From Chloroflexota bacterium (lineage in GTDB: Bacteria > Chloroflexota > Dehalococcoidia > JACPQD01), in the NCBI GenBank assembly GCA_016190665.1, contig JACPQD010000104.1:248001-312000 (forward strand): 64,000 nucleotides of DNA, in the 5' to 3' direction. This document shows, in pieces, positions 33,844-42,502 of the stretch (the stretch's first letter is position 1; each line of letters starts with the position of its first letter). A program made the position numbers and the translations under genes. The notes beneath the pieces are model-generated. The model was not told the origin of the DNA. It searched no databases and saw only the letters and a list, made by a program, of their open reading frames with translations.

Positions 33844-35346
33844 GTGAGCAACACTGATGGGGTACGAGACGGCCCGATGTTCAGTTACCGTCCAAACTGG
33901 GAGGCCTCGTTTCATGATGCTCGATTGTGGCAGAGGTTGGAGAACGACGCGGTACAGTGTGGTCTGTCGCCACGACATTGCAAGATGAGGCCAGGACAGG
34001 CCGGGTTCTGCGGTGTTCGCCAGAACGTAAATGGGCGGTTGGTCTCGCTCAACTACGGACAGGCCACACATATATCCCAGGAGTCCGTCGAGACCGAGGC
34101 GGTTTTTCACTTTGCCCCCGGCGCACCAATCCTATCCCTCGGCAACGTGGGCTGCATGCTGAACTGCGATTATTGCCAGAACTGGAGGACCTCGCAGGCC
34201 CGGTACGTCAGCTCTGCTGATGTGCACCGCTATACGCCAGAGCGCGTGGTAGAGATTGCCGTGGAGCGTGGCATCCCGATTATCTCGTGGACCTACAACG
34301 ACCCGGTTGTCTGGCATGAGTTTGTCCTTGACACTTCTCGGATAGCGCGAGCGCGGGGCATCCGCGCCCTGTTCAAGTCTGCGTTTTTCATATCGCTTGA
34401 AGCCGCTGCCGAGTTATGCGAAGTAGTCGATGTCTTCAGCATATCCATTAAGTCTCTGGATGAGGATTTCTATAGAAAGATCACTAAGGGCTGGCTTCCG
34501 CCGGTGCTGCGCGCAACCAGGCTCGTATTCGAGCAGGGAAAGCATGTGGAGATCAGCAACTTGATGGTTACAGATGCCAATGATACGACCGACGACGCAC
34601 GTCGGCTGGCGGAATGGGTGCTGGCGAATCTCTCTGCCAGCACTCCGCTTCATTTCGCGCGTTTCCATCCCGACTACAAATACACGCACGTTAACCGAAC
34701 GCCCATTGAAAGGCTCGAAGAGGCAAGGCGTGCAGCTCTGGAAGAGGGATTGCTCTTCGCTTACCTCGGTAACGCGCGTGATACCGAGTCCCTCAACACC
34801 CAGTGCCCGGGCTGCGGTCATACGCTTATCGTGCGAACGGGCACGCACGCCCGGGAGGTCGGCCTTGATGCCCTGGGGCGGTGTGCTAACTGTCAGCGCA
34901 AGCTAGAATACGTGCGCCTCGAATCCGCGGCGCGCCCACCTGCGAAAAAAGTTGGAGAATTGCGCCCCGCTGCGCCCTCCAGGCGCTTGCAACGACGGGA
35001 GTTCCTTTGGCACGGTGAAATCAACGCCCTACATGTTGAGGCGCACAACCTGGGTCTTCAGCGTGGCCATGTGTCCTGCCGGCGCTTGATAGATGGCAAC
35101 GGAGCCGAAAGCGGACAGAGCGTCGAGATTGGTGGGCAGGATAGCTTCCGCTTCATGGTCTCTAAGTTCCGGCCAGACGAGAACGGCGTGGAGATCATGG
35201 CGCCCGAGGACTTTAAGCTGAGAATATTCGAGGTTTACGATCGCGCTCACTATCCCACAGTGGACCTGGACACCGCCCAAGCAGACCAGGATCAGACGCC
35301 GTTGCCGTACTACACACGTGGGGGACGAGGCGGCCTGAGGAGGTAG
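33844..35346 (+). CDS. Radical-SAM enzyme of the AmrS type with extra C-terminal domains
   Basis: A 500-residue protein. The radical-SAM site is C104-MLN-C108-DY-C111 followed by QNW, the form typical of the AmmeMemoRadiSam-system enzyme (AmrS) and of PFL-activase-like proteins. The upstream segment CKMRPGQAGFCGVR is also family-like. After the barrel comes a zinc ribbon (C321-PG-C324, C347-AN-C350) and about 150 further residues without recognised family, ending RGGRGGLRR. The usual partners AMMECR1 and Memo are absent. The GTG start follows GAGAGGGGG; the frame is open further up to 33670. The next gene starts 4 bases after its stop. Confidence 0.82.
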   Translation: MSNTDGVRDGPMFSYRPNWEASFHDARLWQRLENDAVQCGLSPRHCKMRPGQAGFCGVRQNVNGRLVSLNYGQATHISQESVETEAVFHFAPGAPILSLGNVGCMLNCDYCQNWRTSQARYVSSADVHRYTPERVVEIAVERGIPIISWTYNDPVVWHEFVLDTSRIARARGIRALFKSAFFISLEAAAELCEVVDVFSISIKSLDEDFYRKITKGWLPPVLRATRLVFEQGKHVEISNLMVTDANDTTDDARRLAEWVLANLSASTPLHFARFHPDYKYTHVNRTPIERLEEARRAALEEGLLFAYLGNARDTESLNTQCPGCGHTLIVRTGTHAREVGLDALGRCANCQRKLEYVRLESAARPPAKKVGELRPAAPSRRLQRREFLWHGEINALHVEAHNLGLQRGHVSCRRLIDGNGAESGQSVEIGGQDSFRFMVSKFRPDENGVEIMAPEDFKLRIFEVYDRAHYPTVDLDTAQADQDQTPLPYYTRGGRGGLRR

Positions 35347-35350
35347 CCGG

Positions 35351-35863
35351 GTGGAAATTGCACTACACATAAAGGCTTACAGGTACGTTATCAATCTGTT
35401 GTTGAAGCAGTACCGGATCGTCGTTAACGGCCTGCTCTTAGGCTGGCTAACCATCGGAGTCTTGGCCGTCGCAACCAATAACATTGCGCTCGGGTTTATT
35501 TATCTGGGTTTGATAGCGCTCAAACTTTTAGCCGTTGCCTATGCAGACTGCCGAACATGTCCACGTCGGTCTGGCAGATGCACGCACTTCTTCTTGGGCC
35601 GACTCTCCACGTTTCTACTGGGGAAGAAGCCTGTTCACGGCTCCTTCGGCGGCCATGCTCCGATCGGGGTCATGTGGATCGCCTTGCATCTATTCCCTCA
35701 GTACTGGCTTTTGCCAAACAAACTACTGCTGGCGCTGTTCTGGCTTCTGCCGATACTCGCGATCCTTTTCCTGCGATTCGAGGTCTGCTGGAAGGTGTGT
35801 GGCAATGTACATTGCCCCTTGAACAAGGTGTCGCATCCGTTTGCCTGGGAGAAACACGAATGA
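35351..35863 (+). CDS. Cys-rich membrane protein of unknown function
   Basis: A 170-residue protein with about four hydrophobic helices (about 24-45, 47-64, 102-120, 125-142). Two cytoplasmic or periplasmic Cys groups are visible: DCRTCPRRSGRC (near 66-77) and VCWKVCGNVHC (near 145-155), in all six regularly spaced cysteines that could bind metal or an Fe-S cluster. It starts at GTG behind a strong GAGGAGG and overlaps the next gene (ATGA). It may anchor the pathway's redox enzymes at the membrane. I do not recognise the family. Confidence 0.7.
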   Translation: MEIALHIKAYRYVINLLLKQYRIVVNGLLLGWLTIGVLAVATNNIALGFIYLGLIALKLLAVAYADCRTCPRRSGRCTHFFLGRLSTFLLGKKPVHGSFGGHAPIGVMWIALHLFPQYWLLPNKLLLALFWLLPILAILFLRFEVCWKVCGNVHCPLNKVSHPFAWEKHE

Positions 35864-36759
35864 AGGAGGTCTTCGTTCTTCGACACCCTGGCTGGACGTG
35901 CTTCAGTCACAAGCACGAGTCGGGGTTCGTTTCCGGCGGAGGAGACGGCTGTGTCGTCTATTCCGATACGGCTGCTGGGATGGCGCGAGAAGTGTGGTCA
36001 CATGCAGCCACGCCCTATCCCCGGGAAGCGCTCATCGCAAAGCTTGTCGCGAACGGTTGTGCCGAGGCCTCGTGCAAAGCGGTCATCGAGACCCTGCAAC
36101 GAGAGAATATCCTCCTTGTTGGGTTAGAAGAGGTGCTGAGCAAGACTCTTTCCCCTGCCTCGGCCGTTAGACCAATCTGCGAACACCTGCTGGTCTGCAT
36201 GACCGGGGCACTACAATCTGCAAACTTCTACCCGTACCTGCGAGCACTGAAGTCTGCGTTCTGCATCGACCTGAAGATCATTCTTACCGAGCCAGCGCGC
36301 AAACTCGTGCAGCCAAAGGCACTGTTACACATTCTTTGCAGCGACATATACTGCGACATCTACGAGGACACCATCGAGACCTACAACGCGCCGCATATCT
36401 GGCTCTCGGAGTGGGCATCGTGTGTTCTCGTTGCTCCAGCCTCTGCCGCCACTATTCACAGAATCGCCCACGGCTCGTGCGATGACCTGGTATCGCTTAC
36501 GGTCGCAGCCACGCCGCCGGAAACCCCGGTGGTCATCGGTCCATGTATGAACTCGCGCATGTGGCAGAATGAGGCAGTTCAGGCAAATGTAGTGTTATGT
36601 AGGAACAGAGGATACTGGATTATCGAGCCGGGTTATGGGTTCGAAGCCAGCAAGTACAGGGAGGAGCATGATGGGCCGCGCGTTGGCGCCCTCGGCGCGC
36701 AGCCTGGCACACTCGTTGAGCTAATGGCGCAGATTGTCCGGAGGCAATTGCCGCAGTGA
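35860..36759 (+). CDS. RRE-like domain fused to EpiD/CoaC-type flavoprotein
   Basis: A 299-residue fusion. Residues about 1-100 look like a PqqD-type RiPP recognition element (GGGDGCVVYSDTAAGMAREV, then LIAKLVANG and VIETLQRENILLV). Residues about 108-299 are an HFCD flavoprotein: active-site H179 in NAPHIWLSEWA, APASAATIHRIAHG, and PCMNSRMW (228-235), the signature of phosphopantothenoylcysteine decarboxylase and lantibiotic EpiD-type enzymes. These oxidatively decarboxylate a C-terminal cysteine or cysteine amide to an enethiol. The start and stop overlap both neighbours (ATGA, GTGA). A C-terminal-Cys peptide (33457-33663) is the obvious candidate substrate. Confidence 0.8.
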   Translation: MKEVFVLRHPGWTCFSHKHESGFVSGGGDGCVVYSDTAAGMAREVWSHAATPYPREALIAKLVANGCAEASCKAVIETLQRENILLVGLEEVLSKTLSPASAVRPICEHLLVCMTGALQSANFYPYLRALKSAFCIDLKIILTEPARKLVQPKALLHILCSDIYCDIYEDTIETYNAPHIWLSEWASCVLVAPASAATIHRIAHGSCDDLVSLTVAATPPETPVVIGPCMNSRMWQNEAVQANVVLCRNRGYWIIEPGYGFEASKYREEHDGPRVGALGAQPGTLVELMAQIVRRQLPQ

Positions 36760-38261
36760 GCGCGCGATTCGAGCATTGGGTCGAAGGCGAGCACTACAAG
36801 TTGCTTTCCCTGCCTGGTCGCCGAGTTGCGCTGTTTATCGTCGTTAACCACAGTCTCTTCCAGATCTCGGCGGAGACGGCGGCGCGTCTGCGCGCAGGCG
36901 TGAGACACCTGAATCTGGAGGAGTGCGAGGAATGGAATGCTCTGGCGGATTCCGGACTTCTCGCTGATGTCAACACCCATACATTGGTTGAGGCGAGTCC
37001 CAACGATGGGGCTAACCTTGCCATTAACCTTTACCTGACGACGCGCTGCAATCTAGCCTGTGCGTACTGCTTTGCCAGAGGACGTGGCCACCGAGTCCTT
37101 GATCGCGACATGGATCTCGATACAATTCCGTTCCTCTTTGATTTCGTCAGGAAGAATGTCACTCCATCGAAGGCCGTACGGTTGGAGTTCTTTGGCGGCG
37201 AGCCGTTGCTGAACCTCGACTTCATCCGAAGAGTCTGTGATGCTGGTGAAGTCTTCTCACAGGAAAGGGGAGTACGCTTGATCAAGCGAATCTCAACGAA
37301 TATGACGCATCTTCCAGAGGCGGCCTTGAGACTGCTCGCACGCCACAAGTTTATCGTATCGGTCTCTGTTGATGGGGGCCGGACCAGCCACAACCAGAAC
37401 CGACCGGGTAAGAACGGGCGAGCCTGGTTTGACAAGATCATAGCAAACTGCCGACGGCTGCGCGAGGCAAGTCCTGATCTCCTACTCGTAGCCCGGATGA
37501 CAGTGAACGGTACGCTCGTTCCGCTCACCGCTAACGTGTGCGAGCTCTGGCAGCACGACATTTTCGACTACTTTCAGATCTGGCCCGCTATTAGCGTTGC
37601 AAGCACCGAGAGCAGCCCGGCAGCTGAGGGCGCGTTAGCATCTCCACGCGGCACCAAGGATACGATTCCGCCCGATGTGCAAGAGGAATTCTCCCGGCTG
37701 GTGAAAGCCTATCCCTTTTTCTTCAGTCGCTCGAAGCGTTTTCGGGGCATCTTGGAGTACGAACGGATCGCCGACATGGCCCTGAACGGAAAGGTCGCCA
37801 ATGGCTATTGCTCGGCGGGAAGAAACTACTTCACTTTCTCGCCCAACGGGGCCATTTATCCCTGCCACAGATTTGTTGGGGACACACGCTTTCAAGTGGG
37901 CGACGTGCGGACCGGATTGACAGAGGAGCCGATCACGTGGCGACAGTCTCCGGACCAGAGTCCCGCTTGTCGCGGCTGCTGGATACGCTACATCTGTAAT
38001 GGCGGCTGCAAACACCACAACCTATTGTCCACAGGCGATATCACCGTTCCTGATCCCTCGCTATGTAGGTTGGAGATGGGCAGGGTAATGGGCATCCTCA
38101 GCCTAATCGCCGAAAAGGGGGGAGATTATCAGAGGCATTCTCGTGCCCCTTTGGATGACCTTTTTGTCTCGTGTGGAAGGCCGATCCTCCCACGGGAAGT
38201 GGCAGCCCGGGCCCTTCAGCTAAAGACGAAATGGTTCACGCCACTCGGGCCGGCCGACTGA
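36756..38261 (+). CDS. Radical-SAM/SPASM peptide-modifying enzyme
   Basis: A 501-residue enzyme. The N-terminal 80 residues have an RRE/PqqD-like pattern (LFIVVNHSLFQISAETAARL). The radical-SAM cluster is C98-NLA-C102-AY-C105, followed by FFGGEPLLNLDFI. The SPASM domain (from C352) holds the auxiliary-cluster cysteines, including YPC370H and CRGCWIRYICNGGC. Such enzymes typically modify ribosomal peptides (thioether or C-C crosslinks, epimerisation) or mature enzymes. It starts at a GTG that overlaps the previous stop, so it is translationally coupled to the RRE-flavoprotein. Confidence 0.9.
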   Translation: MSARFEHWVEGEHYKLLSLPGRRVALFIVVNHSLFQISAETAARLRAGVRHLNLEECEEWNALADSGLLADVNTHTLVEASPNDGANLAINLYLTTRCNLACAYCFARGRGHRVLDRDMDLDTIPFLFDFVRKNVTPSKAVRLEFFGGEPLLNLDFIRRVCDAGEVFSQERGVRLIKRISTNMTHLPEAALRLLARHKFIVSVSVDGGRTSHNQNRPGKNGRAWFDKIIANCRRLREASPDLLLVARMTVNGTLVPLTANVCELWQHDIFDYFQIWPAISVASTESSPAAEGALASPRGTKDTIPPDVQEEFSRLVKAYPFFFSRSKRFRGILEYERIADMALNGKVANGYCSAGRNYFTFSPNGAIYPCHRFVGDTRFQVGDVRTGLTEEPITWRQSPDQSPACRGCWIRYICNGGCKHHNLLSTGDITVPDPSLCRLEMGRVMGILSLIAEKGGDYQRHSRAPLDDLFVSCGRPILPREVAARALQLKTKWFTPLGPAD

Positions 38262-38287
38262 GCGCTGCTTTTCGAAAAGGAGTGCAC

Positions 38288-39595
38288 ATGAGCGCTGAGA
38301 AGATCGAGAGGCGGAACATCCACACGTATCCCTTCAAGTACACGCACACGCCCGCTGAGGAGTTCTTCGCCTCGGAAAAGGCGGCTATATATGTGCATAT
38401 TCCATTCTGCACAAAAAGATGCCACTTCTGCGATTACGTTGTTCGCATAGGAAGCAACTCTTCTCTTCGCGAACAGTACGTTGATGCGGTTTGCAAGGAG
38501 ATCCGGCAGTTCCGGTCGATACCGTGTTTCCCTTCCTTCTTGATCGATGCCCTGTATGTTGGTGGAGGTACTCCGGGACTCCTCGAATCCCGACAGCTGA
38601 CCCGTATCTTGAAGACGTGTCAGGATACGTTTGCCTTTACGGAGGACGCTGAGATCTCTATCGAATTCGATCCCCGAACCGCCAGGTTGGACAAACTGAT
38701 CGAGGTTCGCGAAGCTGGATTCAACAGGCTAAGCCTTGGTCTTCAAACATTCGATCAGCACTTGCTCTATGCGAACAACCGACCCCACACGGTCGAGGAT
38801 ATTTATGAGGCCTATGACGCGATAGCCTCTGCACGATTCGTGCACACCAATGTCGACATTCTCTATCCGCTGTTAGATCAGAAGATGGAGCAGTGGGAGG
38901 AGACTGTGCAAAAGGCGATCGCTCTCAAGCCTGCGGCGATCACCGCGTATCCCCTCGAAGTGTGGTCGAACAGTGCCTATGGAAAGTGGCTGGCTAACGG
39001 GAGAAAGACCGTGGGCTGGGCGCTTGAGGAAGCGATGTCCCGGTACGCCTACGACCGGCTCGAGGACGCCGGCTTTCAACGCAACACCACGGGCGGTTAC
39101 TATCACCCGGGACGCGCGAGGCGCTATTGTCGGTATGGTGATTACTATTGGCGCACCTGGCCACTAATCGGGTTTGGAGTCTCTGCCAAGTCCGTCATAC
39201 ACGATAGACTCTATACCAACATGCAGGACGTCGAGGAGTATATCCGCCGAATTCAGGACGGCCAGCCTGTGATCGATTTCTCCACTCGTCTTACCCGCCG
39301 ACAAGAAATGCGGCGCGTGATGATCCGCGGGCTCAAGCTTTGCAAGGTGGCCAAGTCTGAGTTCCGGGACCGGTTCGGGGTGGCAGTGGACGTTGTCTTT
39401 GGCTCCGAGATCGCGACCCTGGTTGAGGCACGTTGGATCCACGACAGGGCGGACTGCATCGAGTTGACTCGTGAGGGACAGGTGTACGACCGGAGCGTCT
39501 ACGCCGTTTTCTATACCGAGGAGGACATCCGGCCACCTCGTGAGGGAGAAGTGCAATACGGATTATCCGATCCCGTAGCTGACTGTGACCCGTGA
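38288..39595 (+). CDS. HemW/HemN-like radical-SAM protein
   Basis: A 435-residue protein of the coproporphyrinogen-oxidase-like radical-SAM family. Cluster: C41-TKR-C45-HF-C48 within YVHIPFC; then ALYVGGGTPGLL and NRLSLGLQTFD, all family hallmarks. The family includes haem chaperones (HemW), HutW and the class C methyltransferases of natural-product pathways; the sequence alone does not decide. The setting inside a peptide-modifying cluster favours a biosynthetic role. The ATG follows AAAAGGAG; a longer frame opens at 38171 inside the previous gene. Confidence 0.82.
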   Translation: MSAEKIERRNIHTYPFKYTHTPAEEFFASEKAAIYVHIPFCTKRCHFCDYVVRIGSNSSLREQYVDAVCKEIRQFRSIPCFPSFLIDALYVGGGTPGLLESRQLTRILKTCQDTFAFTEDAEISIEFDPRTARLDKLIEVREAGFNRLSLGLQTFDQHLLYANNRPHTVEDIYEAYDAIASARFVHTNVDILYPLLDQKMEQWEETVQKAIALKPAAITAYPLEVWSNSAYGKWLANGRKTVGWALEEAMSRYAYDRLEDAGFQRNTTGGYYHPGRARRYCRYGDYYWRTWPLIGFGVSAKSVIHDRLYTNMQDVEEYIRRIQDGQPVIDFSTRLTRRQEMRRVMIRGLKLCKVAKSEFRDRFGVAVDVVFGSEIATLVEARWIHDRADCIELTREGQVYDRSVYAVFYTEEDIRPPREGEVQYGLSDPVADCDP

Positions 39596-39630
39596 GGTCA
39601 GGATACTCGCTGGGAGAGGAGGTTGGGGGG

Positions 39631-40491
39631 ATGCTCACGACAAAGAAGTGGAACCTGGCCGGCGGCTTGACGTACTTCCACGAGATCAACGACTTCCTCT
39701 CCAGCGTTGAGAGTTTCTACAACCTGCCCGGCAAGTTTATCGACGCGGTGTTTGATTCCCATGCCGGTCTGCCCTGGAACGGTGGGCGATTCGTCGATCC
39801 CTTCCATTTCACAGTCGAAGAGTCCGTGCGGCGGATTCGGGCCTACAACGAAAGGGGGATCAGGTTCAACATCACGTTCTCTAACAGGTTGTTGACCAAA
39901 GAAGACCTGGCACACGAGGACTGCAACTGGTTTCTATCCCAGTGTCATAGTAGTATGAATGGCGTTATTGTTGCCAGTGATATCCTTCGCCAGTATCTCA
40001 GGTCCTGCTACCCGAAATACAGGGTAATTGCTTCCATCGGCTTTGATCGAACTGATCTGGAGTATTATCGCGAGGCTCAGAAGTTATATGACACTGTCGT
40101 CTTACACCCCGATTTGAACAGAGACTACGACCTGATCAAGCATCTGGACGCCTCAAGACTGGAAGTGCTAGTGAACGAGTTCTGCGTAGCCAATTGCCCC
40201 TTCCGCACTGAGCACAGCACGTATATCTCGGAAATCGCTCTGGCCAACAGAACATACTTCATGTATGACAATGAGCATACGAGGGGGTCTTGTCTAGCCG
40301 TCGAAAGGGGCTATAGAAGGAACAAAGAGCTTGTCGTTACCCCCCAGGAACTCAACAGGCTACACAAAATGGGCATAACGCAGTTCAAGATACAAGGGAG
40401 AGAACACCCCTTTGACGCGGCTATCTACCCTGCGTTGAGGGAGTACACCATTAAGGACACTATTCGCACCATCTGCGGCACGAACAGGTAG
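39631..40491 (+). CDS. U32-family (UbiU/TrhP-like) Fe-S protein
   Basis: A 286-residue protein with the U32 signature VNEFC185VANC189PFRTEH and a further C221. U32 proteins, once called collagenases, are now known as 4Fe-4S proteins, several of which insert hydroxyl groups without O2 (ubiquinone, tRNA). The fourth cluster cysteine is not obvious (C283 near the C-terminus is a candidate). In this cluster it could hydroxylate a peptide or cofactor intermediate. The ATG at 39631 follows GAGAGGAGG; a GTG at 39592 overlapping the previous stop is possible. Confidence 0.78.
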   Translation: MLTTKKWNLAGGLTYFHEINDFLSSVESFYNLPGKFIDAVFDSHAGLPWNGGRFVDPFHFTVEESVRRIRAYNERGIRFNITFSNRLLTKEDLAHEDCNWFLSQCHSSMNGVIVASDILRQYLRSCYPKYRVIASIGFDRTDLEYYREAQKLYDTVVLHPDLNRDYDLIKHLDASRLEVLVNEFCVANCPFRTEHSTYISEIALANRTYFMYDNEHTRGSCLAVERGYRRNKELVVTPQELNRLHKMGITQFKIQGREHPFDAAIYPALREYTIKDTIRTICGTNR

Positions 40492-40506
40492 GAAGGAGGT
40501 GGTGCC

Positions 40507-42447
40507 GTGCTGATGTACGGCTGGATGGTCTTCGTGGAACACGCTCCGGAGCGCTATGACTGGGCGGTCAAGGTGATGACCGCCGGAACGCTGGACCGGA
40601 TCAAAGACCGCATTGCAGAGACGGTCGCGCGCGGGGAGCGTGCACTGGATCTTGGCTGTGGTACGGGCACTCTGGCGGTACGCTGTATGAAGCGAGGTGC
40701 CCAGGTGACTGGACTGGACTCGTCTGCTTTCATGCTGGAGCAAGCGAGGAAGAATGCCGTTCGTGAAGGACTTGCCGGCCAACAAGTGCTGATCAGGGAC
40801 AGCGTTACCCAATTGCGCAAGCACTTTGCAGAGGCGAGTTTAGATACCGTGATGTCTACAATGACTCTGGGGGAGTTTCCCAGAGAGTATTTGCAGTTTA
40901 TTCTCCGTGAATCCAGACGCATTCTGCGTCCGGGCGGCCGTCTCATCGTTGCCGACGAGGTTTGGCCCGAGAAGGCCTTGCCTCGATTGCTGTTCCGTCT
41001 GATGATGGTCTTATTCTGGATACCGCAGTTCCTGCTGCTACGCCGCGTGTTCTTCCCCATCGAGAGTCTGCGCGGCGTCATCGAAGAAGCTGGCTTCCGG
41101 ATACTGGACGTTGAGACATGGCCCGGCACTTCATTTCAACTTGTGTTCGCCGAAAAGACTGATCAGGACGAGCCGCCGATCTCAGGGCCGGCGAACTCTC
41201 TAAGTGGAACCACTTCAGCACGAGCAGTCTGTCCGTGGAGCGGGATCGGCGGCCATTTGCGAGAACTGTTCCATATCTTCTTTCGCCACATTAACTTCCC
41301 GTGTACGCTTGGCCTTATTCGCGTCGGCAATCCTGACGACACCTCCCCGGTGTTCTTGAGCGGCAACTACGTTTTGACCGTGATGAGATTGCTGCGTGCA
41401 CTGGAGGGTACGCACAGCTATCTCCTGGTCGCGAACTCGCGCGGCTCCAATGTGTGGTGCGCTGCAGGAATGAACGAGTTCTCGGAGCATGACGTGGTAG
41501 ATGCCATCAATGTAGCCGATCTGGGAAAGATCGTCCGGCATCGCTCGCTGATCGCGCCGCCATACGCAGCTGTGGGCGTAGATACACGCGTGGTCAAGAG
41601 TGAGACAGGCTTTCACATCAAGTGGGGCCCTTCCCACTTGAATGATATCCCCCGCTACGTCGAAAACGGCTTCAGACGGACCAACGACATGTTGCAGGTG
41701 CAGTTCGGCCTTCAGGATCGACTAGAGCAGGCCCTGAGCACTGCGTGGGCCAACTGTATGACAGTCGCGCTCGTCGCACTCATCTGGCCTCGCGAAGTCC
41801 TGGCGACAATAGGCCTCATCTTCGCGGTTTACCTGTACAGCTTTGGTTTCTGGAATATGCTGCCAAAAGAGGACCGTTGGAGGCGGACGAGCGTCATGGC
41901 GGTCACGCTATCGGCTGGAGTGATGGTAACTGCCCTCCTCCTTGGCTGGGAAATGCATGGCCTCTTGCTGTCGGAAGCGATCCTTCTGGCCGTCGTAACG
42001 GTAGTCGCTGCAGATATCTGCGGCAGCTCGCCTCTTTACAAGAGCACGCTGACGCATTGGCTCAGGAACGGCGACTATCGCTGCCAGTTCAGCCCTGTTG
42101 TCGATCCGTCGCAGTGCACCAACTGCCAGTCCTGTCTACTGGTGTGCCCGAGAAATGTATTTGCGGCGAGGCGAAACGGTTCAAAGCATGTCGTGGTGGT
42201 TCGCCCGCAGGATTGCATCGAGTGTCTTGCCTGTGTCAAGCAGTGCCATTATGGTGCAATCCTCAACCGCTCCGGGCGGTACAAGGGCGATGTGAAGAGT
42301 ATCGCGAACCTGCATTTCCTGCTCACGCGCGACTCGTCGTATTTGAAGCACGAAGACCGCTGGCTCGGTCACAATACGACCATCCGCAGCGGCTTGACTG
42401 TACTCAAGAAGCCTCTGGATGAAAGAGGAACGCCGGTGCCTGTCTGA
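40507..42447 (+). CDS. Methyltransferase-HgcA-HgcB triple fusion
   Basis: A 646-residue fusion. Residues 1-about 215: class I SAM methyltransferase (LDLGCGTGTLA). About 240-410: HgcA-type corrinoid domain with SPVFLSGNYVLTVMRLLRAL, the cap-helix motif N315-VWC318-AAG and GFHIKWGPSHLNDIP. About 415-520: four or so membrane helices as in HgcA. About 530-590: HgcB-like ferredoxin, C537/540/543/547 and C570/573/576/580. HgcA's cap cysteine ligates cobalt of a corrinoid. Differences from true mercury methylators: Met322 replaces the usual Lys, and the vicinal Cys pair at the HgcB C-terminus is missing. It probably transfers methyl groups to something other than Hg(II). GTG behind GGAAGGAGG. Confidence 0.85.
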   Translation: MLMYGWMVFVEHAPERYDWAVKVMTAGTLDRIKDRIAETVARGERALDLGCGTGTLAVRCMKRGAQVTGLDSSAFMLEQARKNAVREGLAGQQVLIRDSVTQLRKHFAEASLDTVMSTMTLGEFPREYLQFILRESRRILRPGGRLIVADEVWPEKALPRLLFRLMMVLFWIPQFLLLRRVFFPIESLRGVIEEAGFRILDVETWPGTSFQLVFAEKTDQDEPPISGPANSLSGTTSARAVCPWSGIGGHLRELFHIFFRHINFPCTLGLIRVGNPDDTSPVFLSGNYVLTVMRLLRALEGTHSYLLVANSRGSNVWCAAGMNEFSEHDVVDAINVADLGKIVRHRSLIAPPYAAVGVDTRVVKSETGFHIKWGPSHLNDIPRYVENGFRRTNDMLQVQFGLQDRLEQALSTAWANCMTVALVALIWPREVLATIGLIFAVYLYSFGFWNMLPKEDRWRRTSVMAVTLSAGVMVTALLLGWEMHGLLLSEAILLAVVTVVAADICGSSPLYKSTLTHWLRNGDYRCQFSPVVDPSQCTNCQSCLLVCPRNVFAARRNGSKHVVVVRPQDCIECLACVKQCHYGAILNRSGRYKGDVKSIANLHFLLTRDSSYLKHEDRWLGHNTTIRSGLTVLKKPLDERGTPVPV

Positions 42448-42502
42448 GAGTGGAGGAACCACAAGCAGGTGTTGGGAGCACCTGTTTCCCACGGAGGGCG
42501 CA

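Noticed and set aside
38288-39595. Naming the gene hemN or hemW
   Set aside because: The superfamily includes several functions and the cluster context argues against a housekeeping haem role; only a family-level name is supported.
40507-42447. Calling the fusion a functional mercury methylation gene pair (hgcAB)
   Set aside because: The cap motif's Lys is Met, the HgcB terminal Cys pair is missing, and the setting is a peptide-modification cluster; homology to HgcA/HgcB is kept, the mercury function is not claimed.
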